NCBI GenBank assembly: GCA_034620365.1 | Contig: JAQGEQ010000048.1 | Location: 1,302,001 to 1,366,000, forward strand | Direction of reading: 5' to 3' | Source of the DNA: Pegea sp. RAD2-039 | Taxonomy: Eukaryota; Chordata; Thaliacea; Salpida; Salpidae | DNA length: 64,000 bases | The notes under the pieces: generated by a model | What the model was told of the DNA's origin: nothing | The model's database searches: none | What the model saw: only the letters and a program-made list of their open reading frames with translations | Translations under genes and position numbers: made by a program | In this document: positions 25,727-37,092 of the stretch, one piece after another | Layout: each line of letters begins with the position of its first letter | How positions within the stretch are numbered: position 1 is the first letter of the stretch

Positions 25727-27222
25727 CTTCATTCTCTTCATTTAATTTACATCTGCTTAAAAGTTACTCTAGTCAAATTTTAATAATCAGTTTATTTATT
25801 AAAAAAACCTCAATTTTCTTATTGCAAACTGAAATCATGTTATTATTAGCTGCAGATTAGAATTGAAATTTATTTGTATTTGAAATTCCTGAAACTACAA
25901 TAAAATATTAGTAGATGTGTAAGCAATCTTTATTCATTTCAAATTATCAACTTTGTTGTAATTTTTAAAGATTATTATTTATTTTAAAAAGTTGACTAAA
26001 AGGTTGGGTGTTTTGGTGTTTGTGAAAAAGCAAAATTCGTTAAAAAATAAAAACAGCATGATTATTTACATCTATAATTTCTTACTAAGTTATAAACAAA
26101 TTCACAATTTGTAGTTACAAGTAAGTATATTTACATCAAAATAGACAAATACACAGAAAGATTAGGAATCAACTACTATAGATTATACTCGGAGAACTTT
26201 TAATTCAGTTCATTTTAGAATTTACTGTTTTGAAACACGAAAAACTACTTGGTACAAAACGAATATTTCTCATTTCATGATATTATTTAGCTCAATAACA
26301 CAAATTAGTAAAAACAACAAACATTAGGAAATTACTTATAAAGATTTATGTTAGTAACAAGCTGTCTAAAAAACATGTAGGTCATAAGGGCTGGTATTCA
26401 TTGCCACTTTAAAAGTATATACAAAGTGTAAGTTAAAAAACATTTTGATTAAAATCAGAAAGCTGATTGATTTCTTGTAGAAAAAAATAATCCTCTCCAA
26501 AATTCAGTTTATCCTACTCTAAATCAAACATAAAAACTGAATTTTACTTTTTTTGAAGAAAATTTGCTATCGGATTAAAAGTTAAGTAATTCAGTTTTAA
26601 TTTTTAAAAGGAGTAATATTTTATTAATGGGACCAAATGGGTATGTTCTCTTGATAAAAAGGAGCTATTAAGGACTCTCAATCACCAAGCACAAGATTTG
26701 ATGATGAGCCAATTTCTTGGTGCATAACATCTCAGTTCAACTATAATTATATAAACTATTTTTATCTCTATGAAACTTATCAAATATAGAAGGTATCGCA
26801 AAAGAACTTTATTATCTTGATGATTGAAGGGCATAAATTATTAGAGCAAATTTGCTAGCTGCGTAATTGTACTTTTCTATATTTGAGCCATCGGTTCAGC
26901 AAGTAAAGTATAGTAAGTATTTACAATCATTTTAAGCTATTTTATCTATGCCTTTTGATGGTTGTTTAACAAACTACTAGAAGTAAAAAAAACAATTAAT
27001 ATTAAGGTATGATTTTTCAACTATATTGGCAACAACAAGTTTGACATTTAAAGAAAGCAAAACAAAATGCTTAAATGACCCTTTCATTGATTATAAGTTT
27101 TTAAATTACCAACCAGATAACTTTAATTGTCAAAAATATATAACACTTGCTATATAAACAAGCAAAATTACATTCATTAATTATAAAAGACATATAATTA
27201 TTTTTAAAGATCCAATCAATAC
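25727..27222. other. Intergenic, mostly blank
   Basis: Spacer between the plus-strand mL65 and the minus-strand small gene. It contains the mL65 AATAAA at 25899. A stretch near 26600-26720 is richer in G+C than its surroundings and could hold another minus-strand exon of the small gene, but I could not fit one with certainty. Confidence 0.35.
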
Positions 27223-28404
27223 TCACGAGTTTATTTTCTCAGCAACTCGCCTGATCAAAGCACTCACTATAGGGTGATAAGGCTTATTGAGTATTCTAAA
27301 GTAAAATATAGTTTATATAGTATATTATATTAAGGTTTAAAAATGATTTCGAACATTAAGCTGACAGATGAATAGATTGATATTAACCTTATATAGTGGT
27401 TATATGTATCAACTGTTTAAAGCTTCTGAATTGGTAAGCAAAAAGTTTAAGGTATACAAAGTTTTATTTAAAGAAAATTATATTAAATCAAATTTAAATA
27501 ATAATTGTTAGTAATATAATAGTTATATTAATTGACTACTAACGATTATTTCTTTTTTGTTAACTTTATTCAAATGAAAAGCATTTGTTGTAACTTACGT
27601 TTCCAGTGCATTACAAAACATTCTTGAATAAATTATTTTCCCTTCAATTTCAAGAAGTTGTTCGACAACATTAGTATCCATTGAACAAGCCGAAAATAAA
27701 GAAGGTTTTAGTCTCATTCGTAATCCAGAAAGATGCGGTAAACATTTGTTAACTTCGAACATTATTCCCCTGGTTGTCCCTGTAAAAATAAACAATTTAT
27801 AAAATTAGATATACCAATACAAAATTTTTTTTCAAAAGTAATTTTTTTAAATAGGATCTCTTGTTTTAATTTTAAATAATCGTATTTTGGTGAAAAGCAA
27901 GCACACTCTACAATATCTATCAGAAAAAACGCAATTTATATTGCAATTCTGGAATTTCCTATCAGCTAAGTGTCCTGTAAGTTCTATAGGTCGATAAGAT
28001 AATGCTAAGAGGTTTTCTGTATGTATTTTACAGTACTAAAGCCAGTGAAAAAATATCAAAGTGGCCTCGACTAATTAGCAATAAAAGTTTGAAACACAAT
28101 CTTAGTTTGAAACTAAAAATGATTTTTAAACATTGAAAATAATATTTGTGAAAAATACAAAACTAAACGTTACTAAAGTATTTAAAAACTTTTAGTTTGT
28201 TATAGCGCCAATACTTAATTAGTGCAAATTAGCTCATACTAAACGCTGATAAACAAAGATATCAAAAATCTTTTCAAACCCCAAAACAAGCTTCTACTGA
28301 AAGTTTCTACAAATTGTTTAATTTTATATTAAAAATAATAAGTTTGATATTTTGCAACTATTTTATCTTCTTACAATTTTTACAGTGTGTTGTTAAAACT
28401 TACC
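27223..28404 (-). CDS. Small unrecognised gene, head to head with NDH-2
   Basis: A minus-strand exon (27779-27599) follows a strong acceptor TTTTTACAG. From ATG at 27762 it encodes a helical stretch (start MFEVNKCLPHLSGLRMRLKP) ending at donor GAAAC|GTAAGT. It joins in frame to an exon at 27295 (after ACTTTAG) encoding TILNKPYHPIVSALIRRVAE and then KINS plus a TGA at 27225-27223, about 78 residues in all. That TGA overlaps a perfect donor (TC|GTGAGT), so the protein may continue downstream. A donor CGTCG|GTAAGT at 28404/28403 suggests an untranslated first exon ending 65 bases from the NDH-2 start codon. The family was not recognised; the exon grammar is good. Confidence 0.5.
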
Positions 28405-28469
28405 GACGACTTAAAGACTAATTAATTTGTTTACTTTGAAATAACTTTCAAATGATTATTTAAGTTGAG

Positions 28470-29777
28470 ATGTTTCATCATTTTAAAATAAAACGAGCTT
28501 ATATAAATGGAATGATTAGAAATCAAAGTTCAAGGATTGAAGCAACAAAAAAGAAAAAAGTTATAGTCTTAGGTACAGGTTGGGGCTCTTATAGTGTACT
28601 GAAAAATATAAATAAAAAACTTTATGATGTAATCTCTATAAGTCCTAGAAATCATTTTTTGTTTACTCCTCTATTATGTTCAACAACAGTTGGAACTTTA
28701 GAATTTCGTAGTATCATTGAACCAATAAGAAACGATTCATTAAAAGATATATCTTTTCACTTGTCCTATGCTGTTGATTTAGATACTTCTAAACAAACAC
28801 TGACCTGTAACAGCTCAGCTTCATCTGATTCAAAACCAAACTTTATGTTAGATTATGATATATTGATCATAGGTGTTGGTGCTGAGTGTAATACTTTTAA
28901 TATTAAAGGTGTTAAAGAGTATGGTTACTTTTTAAAAGAAATCACAGATGCTAGAAAAATTCGAAGTAAATTAATTACAAATTTTGAGCTTGCATCTTTA
29001 CCTACTGCTACTGAAGAAGATCAAAATACTTTGCTGCATATAGTTATAGTTGGTGGTGGACCAACTGGTGTAGAATTTGGAGCTGAAGTTTATGATTTTT
29101 TAAAAGAAGATGTCTCACAATTTTATCCTGGCCTTGTTAAGAAAGTAAAAGTTACTTTAATTGAAGCAAGCCATATTTTATCTTCTTTTGATCAAAAGCT
29201 TAGAAAGTATGCAGAAAAAAAGATTGCAACCCGTTCTCAGTTTAGTTTGAAACAAGCTTCAGTTGCAGAAGTAAAAAATAATAGTGTTGTTTTGAATACT
29301 GGAGAGATATTGGATTGTGGTTTAGTTGTTTGGTCGACAGGTGTTTCCCCAAGAAAGTTTATTAATAATGTAGAATTGACTAAAAATACTATTGGCCAGC
29401 TTTTAACTGATAAAAATCTGAAAGTTTTAGATACTGAAAATGTCTATGCATTGGGAGACTGTGCAGATATAAAAGAAGTTCCATTGCCTTGTACAGCTCA
29501 AGTAGCAGAACGGCAAGGCAGATGGTTAGCCAAGTATCTTAATGGTAAAACAGAAAATAGTTTTCAATTTAATAATCTCGGAATGCTTGCTTATATAGGT
29601 GGTTACAAAGCATTAAGTGATTTAAAACCAGCGCATTTGAAGTTAATAGGCTTTTCATCATGGCTTGTATGGAGGTCTGCTTATTTGACTAGATTAGGTA
29701 GTTGGAAACTAAGAATGCAAGTACCTATAGATTGGACCAAAACATTCATATTTGGAAGAGACACTTCAAAATTTTGA
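28470..29777 (+). CDS. Type II (alternative) NADH:quinone oxidoreductase, NDH-2
   Basis: Single-polypeptide FAD enzyme that passes electrons from NADH to quinone without pumping protons. Single exon, 435 residues. Residues 1-30 are basic with few acids, a likely mitochondrial presequence. The FAD Rossmann motif is VIVLGTGWGS (31-40), then SPRNHFLFTPLL (58-69). The NADH-binding motif is IVIVGGGPTGVEFGAE (191-206). The FAD motif YALGDCA lies at 326-332 and the quinone-site block AQVAERQG at 343-350. The C-terminal membrane helix WLVWRSAYLTRLGSW (398-412) and IFGRD tail are typical of NDH-2. There is no EF-hand insert. Such enzymes occur in several invertebrate phyla and are absent from vertebrates. 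An AATAAA lies at 30216-30221. Confidence 0.95.
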   Translation: MFHHFKIKRAYINGMIRNQSSRIEATKKKKVIVLGTGWGSYSVLKNINKKLYDVISISPRNHFLFTPLLCSTTVGTLEFRSIIEPIRNDSLKDISFHLSYAVDLDTSKQTLTCNSSASSDSKPNFMLDYDILIIGVGAECNTFNIKGVKEYGYFLKEITDARKIRSKLITNFELASLPTATEEDQNTLLHIVIVGGGPTGVEFGAEVYDFLKEDVSQFYPGLVKKVKVTLIEASHILSSFDQKLRKYAEKKIATRSQFSLKQASVAEVKNNSVVLNTGEILDCGLVVWSTGVSPRKFINNVELTKNTIGQLLTDKNLKVLDTENVYALGDCADIKEVPLPCTAQVAERQGRWLAKYLNGKTENSFQFNNLGMLAYIGGYKALSDLKPAHLKLIGFSSWLVWRSAYLTRLGSWKLRMQVPIDWTKTFIFGRDTSKF

Positions 29778-30585
29778 TTTTGTCAAATCACTTTTCATTT
29801 AAATATTTTTGTCCAAAATTTTTCCAAATATTTATGCTGATTGTTATTTAGTTATATTTTGTATAGATCAACTTTAATAATTCAATAATTTAGCAGAAAA
29901 CGTTTTTAATTGAACTTTTATTTTAGATTGTGATTTTAAATCATCTATTTTATGTTTGTTTTTGTAAATATATTATAGTGTACTAAGTGATAAGATGAGT
30001 TTGTTAGATTTGTGATTTATTCTTTTTAAGGAAGAACTATGTTCGATGCTTTTTTAATGATTTTTTATATAGAAAACATTAAACTTTTGAACTTTAATGT
30101 AGGTTCAAACTTTTAAAACTTTTGTAAAATTTTATACTTATGTAATTTTCACCTGTAATTTTTGATGCACTTATTGGCTGCTGTGTTACGTTTCACAAAG
30201 ATAAGTATTTAATATAATAAATAGATTACTCTTTTCAAGCCATGGTTTGTTTTCTGTATGTTTAAATTCAACACATTTTATGATTAAATTTCTATTTAAT
30301 ATCTAAAATACACTTAATCTACTAGTAAGTCCGATACCAAATAAGCAAACTGACTAAACATTTTAATTTTTTTTGTAACATAATATATGATTTATGTAGA
30401 ATAAGTAACAAACTTTGATTCCTATTTTGGAAAAAATTTATGACACAAATTCACTTCATATAAATTTCAAAATTATTTTATTTTTATAGATATAAACCTT
30501 TTAAGCAATATTTAACTATTTTTAATTATTTAGTGTTATTTGGTTTTATTACAATTATTTTGTTTCCAAACATTTTTTTGTTAAA
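29778..30585. other. Intergenic between convergent genes
   Basis: Holds the NDH-2 3' flank, including AATAAA at 30216-30221, and probably the 3' flank of the minus-strand secreted-protein gene. No coding exon is supported. Confidence 0.45.
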
Positions 30586-32898
30586 CTAAAGAATTACTTC
30601 GATAAGAATATAACTGGCTAAAAATAATTTGAAACAAAAGTTAAATTTAAGCTTCTTACATTTAAATCCCAGCTCAAAATACAAGTTCACATCTCGCATA
30701 CTTAAAGTATAAGTCCCAAAATTACTCTGTGCAAAAATCTTTGCTCCATTTGTCATCTTGCTTTAAAATAAGTAAAAGATTAATCTTTTTTGAGAATAAA
30801 GAAATTGTTAAACATAAAGCAACATGACGTTTATAGTTTATGCTTAGTTGTAAAGTTTTTAGACCACTAGATTTCAAAAGAAAACAAACATTTCTTAAAT
30901 GATTTAATCGAGAGCCTTTTATTTAATCTTATATAAAAGTTCACAATGATTAGAAATAGTTTTAAGAATTTTTCTGAACCACCTTTACAACTACATTAAT
31001 ATATTTAAACAAAATCAAATATGTTATTGAATATTTAATTATGCAAATATTCTTTATTGATCAGCAAACTGGAAAATTACATTCTTTAAACAAAAATTTG
31101 TAAAATTGAATAAACCTTTTAAACTGTAAACTTTTATCATTTAACAATCAGCTGAAATTATTGCGAAAACCAACAAAATTGTCTTTTTATTTCAAACTAT
31201 GTTTTCAGCTAAAATTGTTGAAGAAGATTGTTACTAATCAATCTAACATTTCATGTTTGTTATCTATTTTATACAATTTAAATTTGTAAAAGAAAATAGA
31301 TAAGTTGATAAAACCTACATGTTAAGGGAACTGAAGTATTTGCCACGAAGATTTACTGCTTCCAACGGTATATTCAAAGCAATGTAGGGAAACCTTTCTA
31401 GATTAGTTGTTTGTGTAGCATTGTAAGAGACACAATCTACAATTTCGTTTCTAAAAAAAGAAAAAAACAAATAACTTTTTTAAAGACTAATAATTGAAGA
31501 TGATTGATATTTGTTAAACTTATTGTTTATTTTTAAACCGATAAACATTACTTTTAAAAGCTAATAAAAGAAGCATAAAAATTACTTGAAAATTTATATA
31601 TTTCTACTTTATGTTTTACTCTCTGGTAAAAAGAATTCGATTAAATATAATGGCTCTACAAATAACTATTATAAAGTTGTTTTCAAACTATCAAGAAATT
31701 TTTTTTAGAAAATTTCAAAGATAAAATTGCTATTCTTGTTTTATAGATTATTATTCATTATTGATATTAGTCATTTCAATAAAACTTGCTGCGTTTATTT
31801 CAATTTTGTATTCAATTGGCCCAATTTATAGAAGAAGTGAGGATAATCAACATATTTTCTCGCTATAATCATTTTGATAAATAAAATGATATTTGTAGAA
31901 CAGTTATAACAACTGTAATTTGTTTCAAAAAACTTACTCTAAATCTTATCAAAAAAGTTTAAGTGTAAATTTGTTGATTCTTTTAAATATTTTAAAAATT
32001 ATTTTGAGGTTAGTCTTTGCAATTTATAAACTATCATCAAATACAACTATTAATGTGCTTTTAGTTAAAATAAAAAAGGAATTATTTATAAAAATACAAC
32101 AAAACTGAGTTAATTTTTAATTAATAAATAGTAAACCATAACTATAACAAAAACTCATTGAGCAGTTGAAAATGTTTTAATGATTAAAATCAAGCTGGTA
32201 ACTGATTTTTAGTTTGGTACAAAATAGCGAGAAGAAAATGAACTAACTTGGAAGTGTCAAATGTAAAATTGATAGTCAAAAGTTTATTAATAACCACTGT
32301 AGGTAGTCTAAAAGAAGATAGATTTTGAAAAACACTTGTATCTGAAACAAATCATTAATCAATTTAAACCATGGCCATATTGTAAGCAATGACCATATTT
32401 ACAAACATGAACAATTATTTCTAATGTAATTAATATATGAAAATAGCTCATGTATTTTTTTGGAAATTGTTCCCCAGAATAAGATATCCTTGATAAATAA
32501 ATTTATCTTATGTAATTTGTCACTTAAGGTCGTAAGCTAGCGTCTACATTCATTTTTTTATTTGCTTGTAGGTTATAAAACCAACATCTGATAGTCCAGT
32601 TAAAGTAAACTTTTCTTTTAGCTTATTATATAGTGATTTGTACGTTGTATCATTTTTTCTGGAGTCTTGTAAAAAAATTTTACAAATATATCACTACTCT
32701 AGATAAAATCTACAGTATGTATAGTTTTGCTTGATTATTCTATTTATCTAATTTAAAAACTCAATTCAATTTTTAGCCATATTTACAATAGATGTATTAT
32801 GTTAATTAAATATATTACTTACCGAGATATGATGAAAGACTATCTCTAATAAAAAACTGAAGAGCAAAAAAAACAAATACTATTCGTTTTAGATCCAT
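30586..32898 (-). CDS. Small secreted protein of unknown family, five exons
   Basis: Assembled from short exons that no long open frame reveals: 32898-32823, 32341-32248, 31450-31319, 30760-30660 and 30617-30586. They total 435 bases, 144 residues plus stop. The protein begins MDLKRIVFVFFALQFFIRDS, a classic signal peptide. It then has two N-glycosylation sequons (NFT, NAT), one central cysteine, and a C-terminal half reading NGAKIFAQSNFGTYTLSMRD, alternating like beta strands. That pattern loosely recalls lipid-binding TULIP/JHBP proteins, but I do not assign it. Donors are GTAAG, GTTAGT, GTAGGT and GTAAGA; acceptors are TTTCAG, TTTTTAG, TTAAAG and TTTTTAG. A shorter product would end at a TAG at 31319-31317 if the GTAGGT donor is not used. 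The last intron is only 42 bases, the weakest junction. Confidence 0.55.
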
Positions 32899-33958
32899 AA
32901 AAAACCATTAATCTCAAAAATCTATTAAAAAACTGTCTTTACTACAAAAAGCATATTATTAAAACATTTAATATGTAGTTTACTAAATCAATGAATAAAC
33001 AACTGAATAAATATACAATCTGAAATAAACTAAAGTATTACTGCATATAGATTTGCAGTAAATTTTCTTTTTCTTTTGAGTAGCAATCGTGACTGAATTT
33101 ATACTATATTGAAGTTTACGACTAAATAGTTTGATAGCGTTTCATTTTAAAGTTCATTCTATTCTATGCAGTTTGTAATAATAAAAATTATAAAGAGTAT
33201 TTTCAAGTATTCAAATTTATGTTTTTCTGCAGCACTAAAATAAAGCTCACAAAATATAGAAATATTTCAAAAAATAATGTAATTAAAATAAGCATTTCTA
33301 ATAAAGATTTAAATGTAGAAAACCAACAGTAATTAGTTTAAAAAATTTAAAAGCTTTTCAGTATTCTCATTACAATTCTGACTCAATATCAAAACTTCGT
33401 CAAAATTTGTCAACAGGCAAAAACTGAAATTCGTGTTGTGACTTTATATCTATATAGAAAAAAAAAGTGTAAGATCTTATCACGTTGACTAAGCTTGAAT
33501 ATCAAACATTAGCATCACTTTTCTATTTTTCTTCGTGTACCAAAGTTTTAAATTACCCACACTTACACCATTTATATTATACCCTAGCTGCAATTTTTTA
33601 CTTTTAGAACTAAAGTAGCTTTTTATAAAGTACAGTTGTGGTAAGTTCATATTGCAAGTAATATTTCAACATAAAAACACAAGAATGTTTTAAATATCTA
33701 AATCGTATCTCTAAAAAGAGTATCCACAAAGATTTTTTTTACTTTACTGATAAGAAGCTTAAATAAAAAACGATTTTGAATCAGTTTGGAAATTACTGAA
33801 GTAATAAATTAAATTCATTTTTATTTTGGTTAAATTAAATCTGGAATTTGGATTAAATCATTTTTGCAACGTTGTTAATGAAATTGTTACGAAATCTTTG
33901 AAATGTTAGCTAAAGTGCTCATTTAATCAGTAAAGTTAATTTAAAAAATTCTACAAAA
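32899..33958. other. Intergenic, no gene seen
   Basis: A+T-rich spacer upstream of the secreted-protein gene. No protein-like frame or repeat family was recognised. Confidence 0.4.
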
Positions 33959-34236
33959 TTATTTTTTAAGGAGTCTACGGCCGACATCATTTGAAAAATG
34001 TTCCACAAGTATTTGTTTTAATTTCCCAGCCATCGTATCAGGCTCAACGAGTTCAGATAAAAAGTTTTTTGGAAAATTTAGTGAGTTAAGCCTGCAAATA
34101 TCAAAATAATCCCAACGTGTTGCATTATGAGTCGAAACATTTAGTTTTTGAAGGTCGACAGAACTAAAAACTCGCCTATTTATAATAGGTAGTAAACCGC
34201 CCACTTTGGTGGTCTGCACATCATCAAAAATCAATG
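33959..34236 (-). pseudogene. Broken partial copy of SHPK exons 4-5
   Basis: The minus-strand frame contains VSTHNATRWDYF followed by LNFPKNFLSELVEPDTMAGK. It mirrors the functional gene's MSTHNATSWGYF (end of exon 4) and VNFPKNLLPEVVDPCTIVGR (start of exon 5). In the copy these blocks are almost fused: the exon end and most of the intron are deleted, but the intron tail GATATTTGCAGG is still visible between them. The remainder diverges and ends at a stop. It lies 0.45 kb beyond the end of SHPK on the same strand, so it is a local tandem partial duplicate, now probably non-functional. Confidence 0.8.
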
Positions 34237-34691
34237 AAATGTAAAAGATAAATTAGAGAACTAATACTCTATTTTCAAAGTTGGTATTTTACGATTTTAG
34301 AAACGATTTATGTATTGGTTATAAAAGTTAAAAAGAAATTGAATCTATAAGAATAATTCTAGAATTGAATATTTTAAATATTAGTTTTATGGTGAAAAAA
34401 CTCAAAATTTCTCAAGTCACAATATTTGTTTATTTGATTTTTTACGTTTTTAGTATCAATCATAGACAGCTTAAGAACATGAAGCAATTTAATTTTGATA
34501 GTAGTTAACTAGAAAGAAGAGATTTGTCATTTTGTTGTTACAATATCCAATAATTATTAATTTTGAAAGCATGAAAAAATAAATGGAAGTTGAAAAGAAA
34601 AAATCAGATTATTATTATAGGAGCAAAAAGATAATGAAAAGATGTTTAGTATCAGCATAGAAAATAGAAATAAATAAATATAAGTTAGAAA

Positions 34692-37092
34692 TTATATGTT
34701 AGATGGTTTAGCAAAGTTAAAGTTTTCAAACACAGAAAGAGCAGCGCCAAAAGCTGCATCACAATTACGATCAAAAGACACAGATTTTTCTGAAAAAGAG
34801 CGCAGAACATGACGACGGAATGAGGGGCTTTTAGAGAAGACACCTCCACAAGCCCAAACATGTTGATAGTCGATATCAATAAAAGTATCTCGTAAATTAT
34901 CAGCAATTCCTTTTAAAAGTTGATGAAAGATAACATTTAAATCGAGATCGGTCTCTGAAATTTGACTCAATGAACCCTTTTTGCTTGGATTGTGTCTTTC
35001 TCCGAAAATTGTTGGATTAAATCGCATTGTCGAATCTAAAATAGGATACTACTGAATAAAACAATGAAGGAAAATTAAACAACCTTCTGAGTAGGTTCCT
35101 GTTTCCATTTCTTCGTATATTTGCTCAAATGTTACATCTGGTGAAAACTTTTTCGTCCAATTCCAAACCATTCGTATAAAAGTAGATACTGCATCACCAC
35201 CATTCAATGAAGCAAATGTTTGTAAACTCAAATCATCAAAATAAGGAAGATGAAGAAGAGATGCTGGTAAGTGAGAGTCTGTAAACGCCATCAATTTACA
35301 ATTTTATTTTCCAATAAAAATACTAGAAAGGAAATCAATAATTAAATTAAAAAAACTAATACTTAAATAAATAATGAATTTATTGTCTACGTCTTGAATT
35401 GTTTTATAAATTAACAGAGTAGTTCAACAATTTTATCTCTGCTTTTATCACAATACAAATTGAGAAAAATGAGTTAATGAAATAAAAGCACAAAACAGAA
35501 GTTTACCAGTAAATTTCAAATCTTCTTTCTGCGAAATCTTCGAAATTTGGGCTGAAGTGCTTATGTTGACGACTAAAAATAATTCAATAAATTAATTTTC
35601 AAAGCATTTGAAACAAGAGTGGTTTGTATGACCGAAACGAAAGCAAACATAGGAACTTATATCGATTGTAAATGGCTTCTTCGTTTGATAAAATTAATCT
35701 TTTAAACAAATTTCTTCAAACTAACGAGGTGCGGTTTATCGTTAGCATATTTATCAAAATGAACAGAATAAATAATGTTCAATATCTACTATTTCTAGTT
35801 CGCAAACTTTAAAAGATTTCATTTTTTGAAAATGTAGTTATCGATTTAATAAATAAGAATCATTTTTACAAACTATTATAATATAACAAACTTAATAATT
35901 TATCTCATGTTCTTTTTTAATATTTCTCGTTACCAGCGTCATTTCTTGAAGGTCTACAAGACAACACTGAACATTGCAAGTCCCCTAAAGCAACATAAAC
36001 ATCTGTGTCTTTCGGGATTTGATACCATTCTGTTTGTAATCTTCCAACAATCGTACAAGGATCAACAACTTCGGGTAAAAGGTTTTTTGGAAAGTTTACT
36101 TTACTAAACCTGCAAATATTATAATATTTTACTTCAAAATAGTTAATAAAATAATAATTATTCAAAAAGTTTACATTTCATAATCCCAACATTTTAAAGA
36201 AGCATTAAAATAACCCCAACTTGTTGCATTATGAGTCGACATTATAGTTTTATTTAACCAACAAAGAACAAATACAAGATAGTCAGCTATAGTGCCACAG
36301 AAATTATTATTTTTTATGATAGATTGTTGATAATTTAAGTGCCAAATCAACGTAGCACTTCCATAACCTAAAAAGTATCAGCAAGTTACTTTAGTAAAGT
36401 TGATTTTGTATTACCTGTAGAAAGTGGTGTAGCTGAAACAAGACTCAATGGAAGTTGTTGTAAGTATTTATCATCACATCTTTGATCTTGCCAAGTATAT
36501 AAACTAGTAGTAACATGATTAGATTCATCTAGAGGATACAATTGACTTCTTTTGTTCCATAACACACACCCATGCATTTGTCCACAAATAGCTAAAAATA
36601 ATAATAATTGACTATTTTAATTATTCTGATGAATACTGATAATTAAAGAACTCAGTTTTAAAAATACAAGTTTATTCACTTATTTTTCTTATCAGTTTCG
36701 CTTTTTCAGATGTCAGATTCTCACAACATTTAAAGACGCAAAAGTCAACAGCTTTCAAAATTTTTATCACATCTTGTTCCTTATAAAAGGGTTCAGATAA
36801 CTTTTCTTTCCAAGCACCTGTATTTTTGGTGACTGAAGTTAAAATCTATAAATAAATATGTAATTCCTTTATATCAAAAGTGGGATAATTTACTTGAAAT
36901 AAAGTTATAATTAAAGTTATAGATCATTTCTATACTACCTTATATATTTTTCAGTATATAAAAATGTGCCTTTAAGTCATTTATAAAAATAATTAACTAT
37001 ATATCAAATACCTCAGGACTATTGGCCAACTGTTTAACTACAACACATTTAACAGAAGTAGTTCCAATATCAATACCAAGGATTAAACTCAT
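34692..37092 (-). CDS. SHPK: Sedoheptulokinase (FGGY carbohydrate kinase)
   Basis: Phosphorylates sedoheptulose to sedoheptulose 7-phosphate, feeding the pentose phosphate pathway. Eight exons: 37092-37012, 36845-36680, 36591-36415, 36367-36175, 36109-35934, 35572-35507, 35278-35084 and 35035-34692. They total 1,398 bases, 465 residues (human 478). The start has the FGGY phosphate motif LILGIDIGTTSVK. Further matches are ICGQMHGCVLW, YTWQDQRCDD, GTIADYLVF, MSTHNATSWGYFN, VYVALGDLQCSV, VVNISTSAQ, FASLNGGDAVSTF, TIFGERHNP and CDAAFGAALSVF. The match to SHPK over other FGGY kinases is consistent throughout. A partial duplicate lies just downstream. Confidence 0.94.

Noticed and set aside
33959-34236. 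A second, independent carbohydrate kinase gene.
   Set aside because: Only exon-4/5-like sequence is present, with an internal deletion across an intron and no other kinase motifs.
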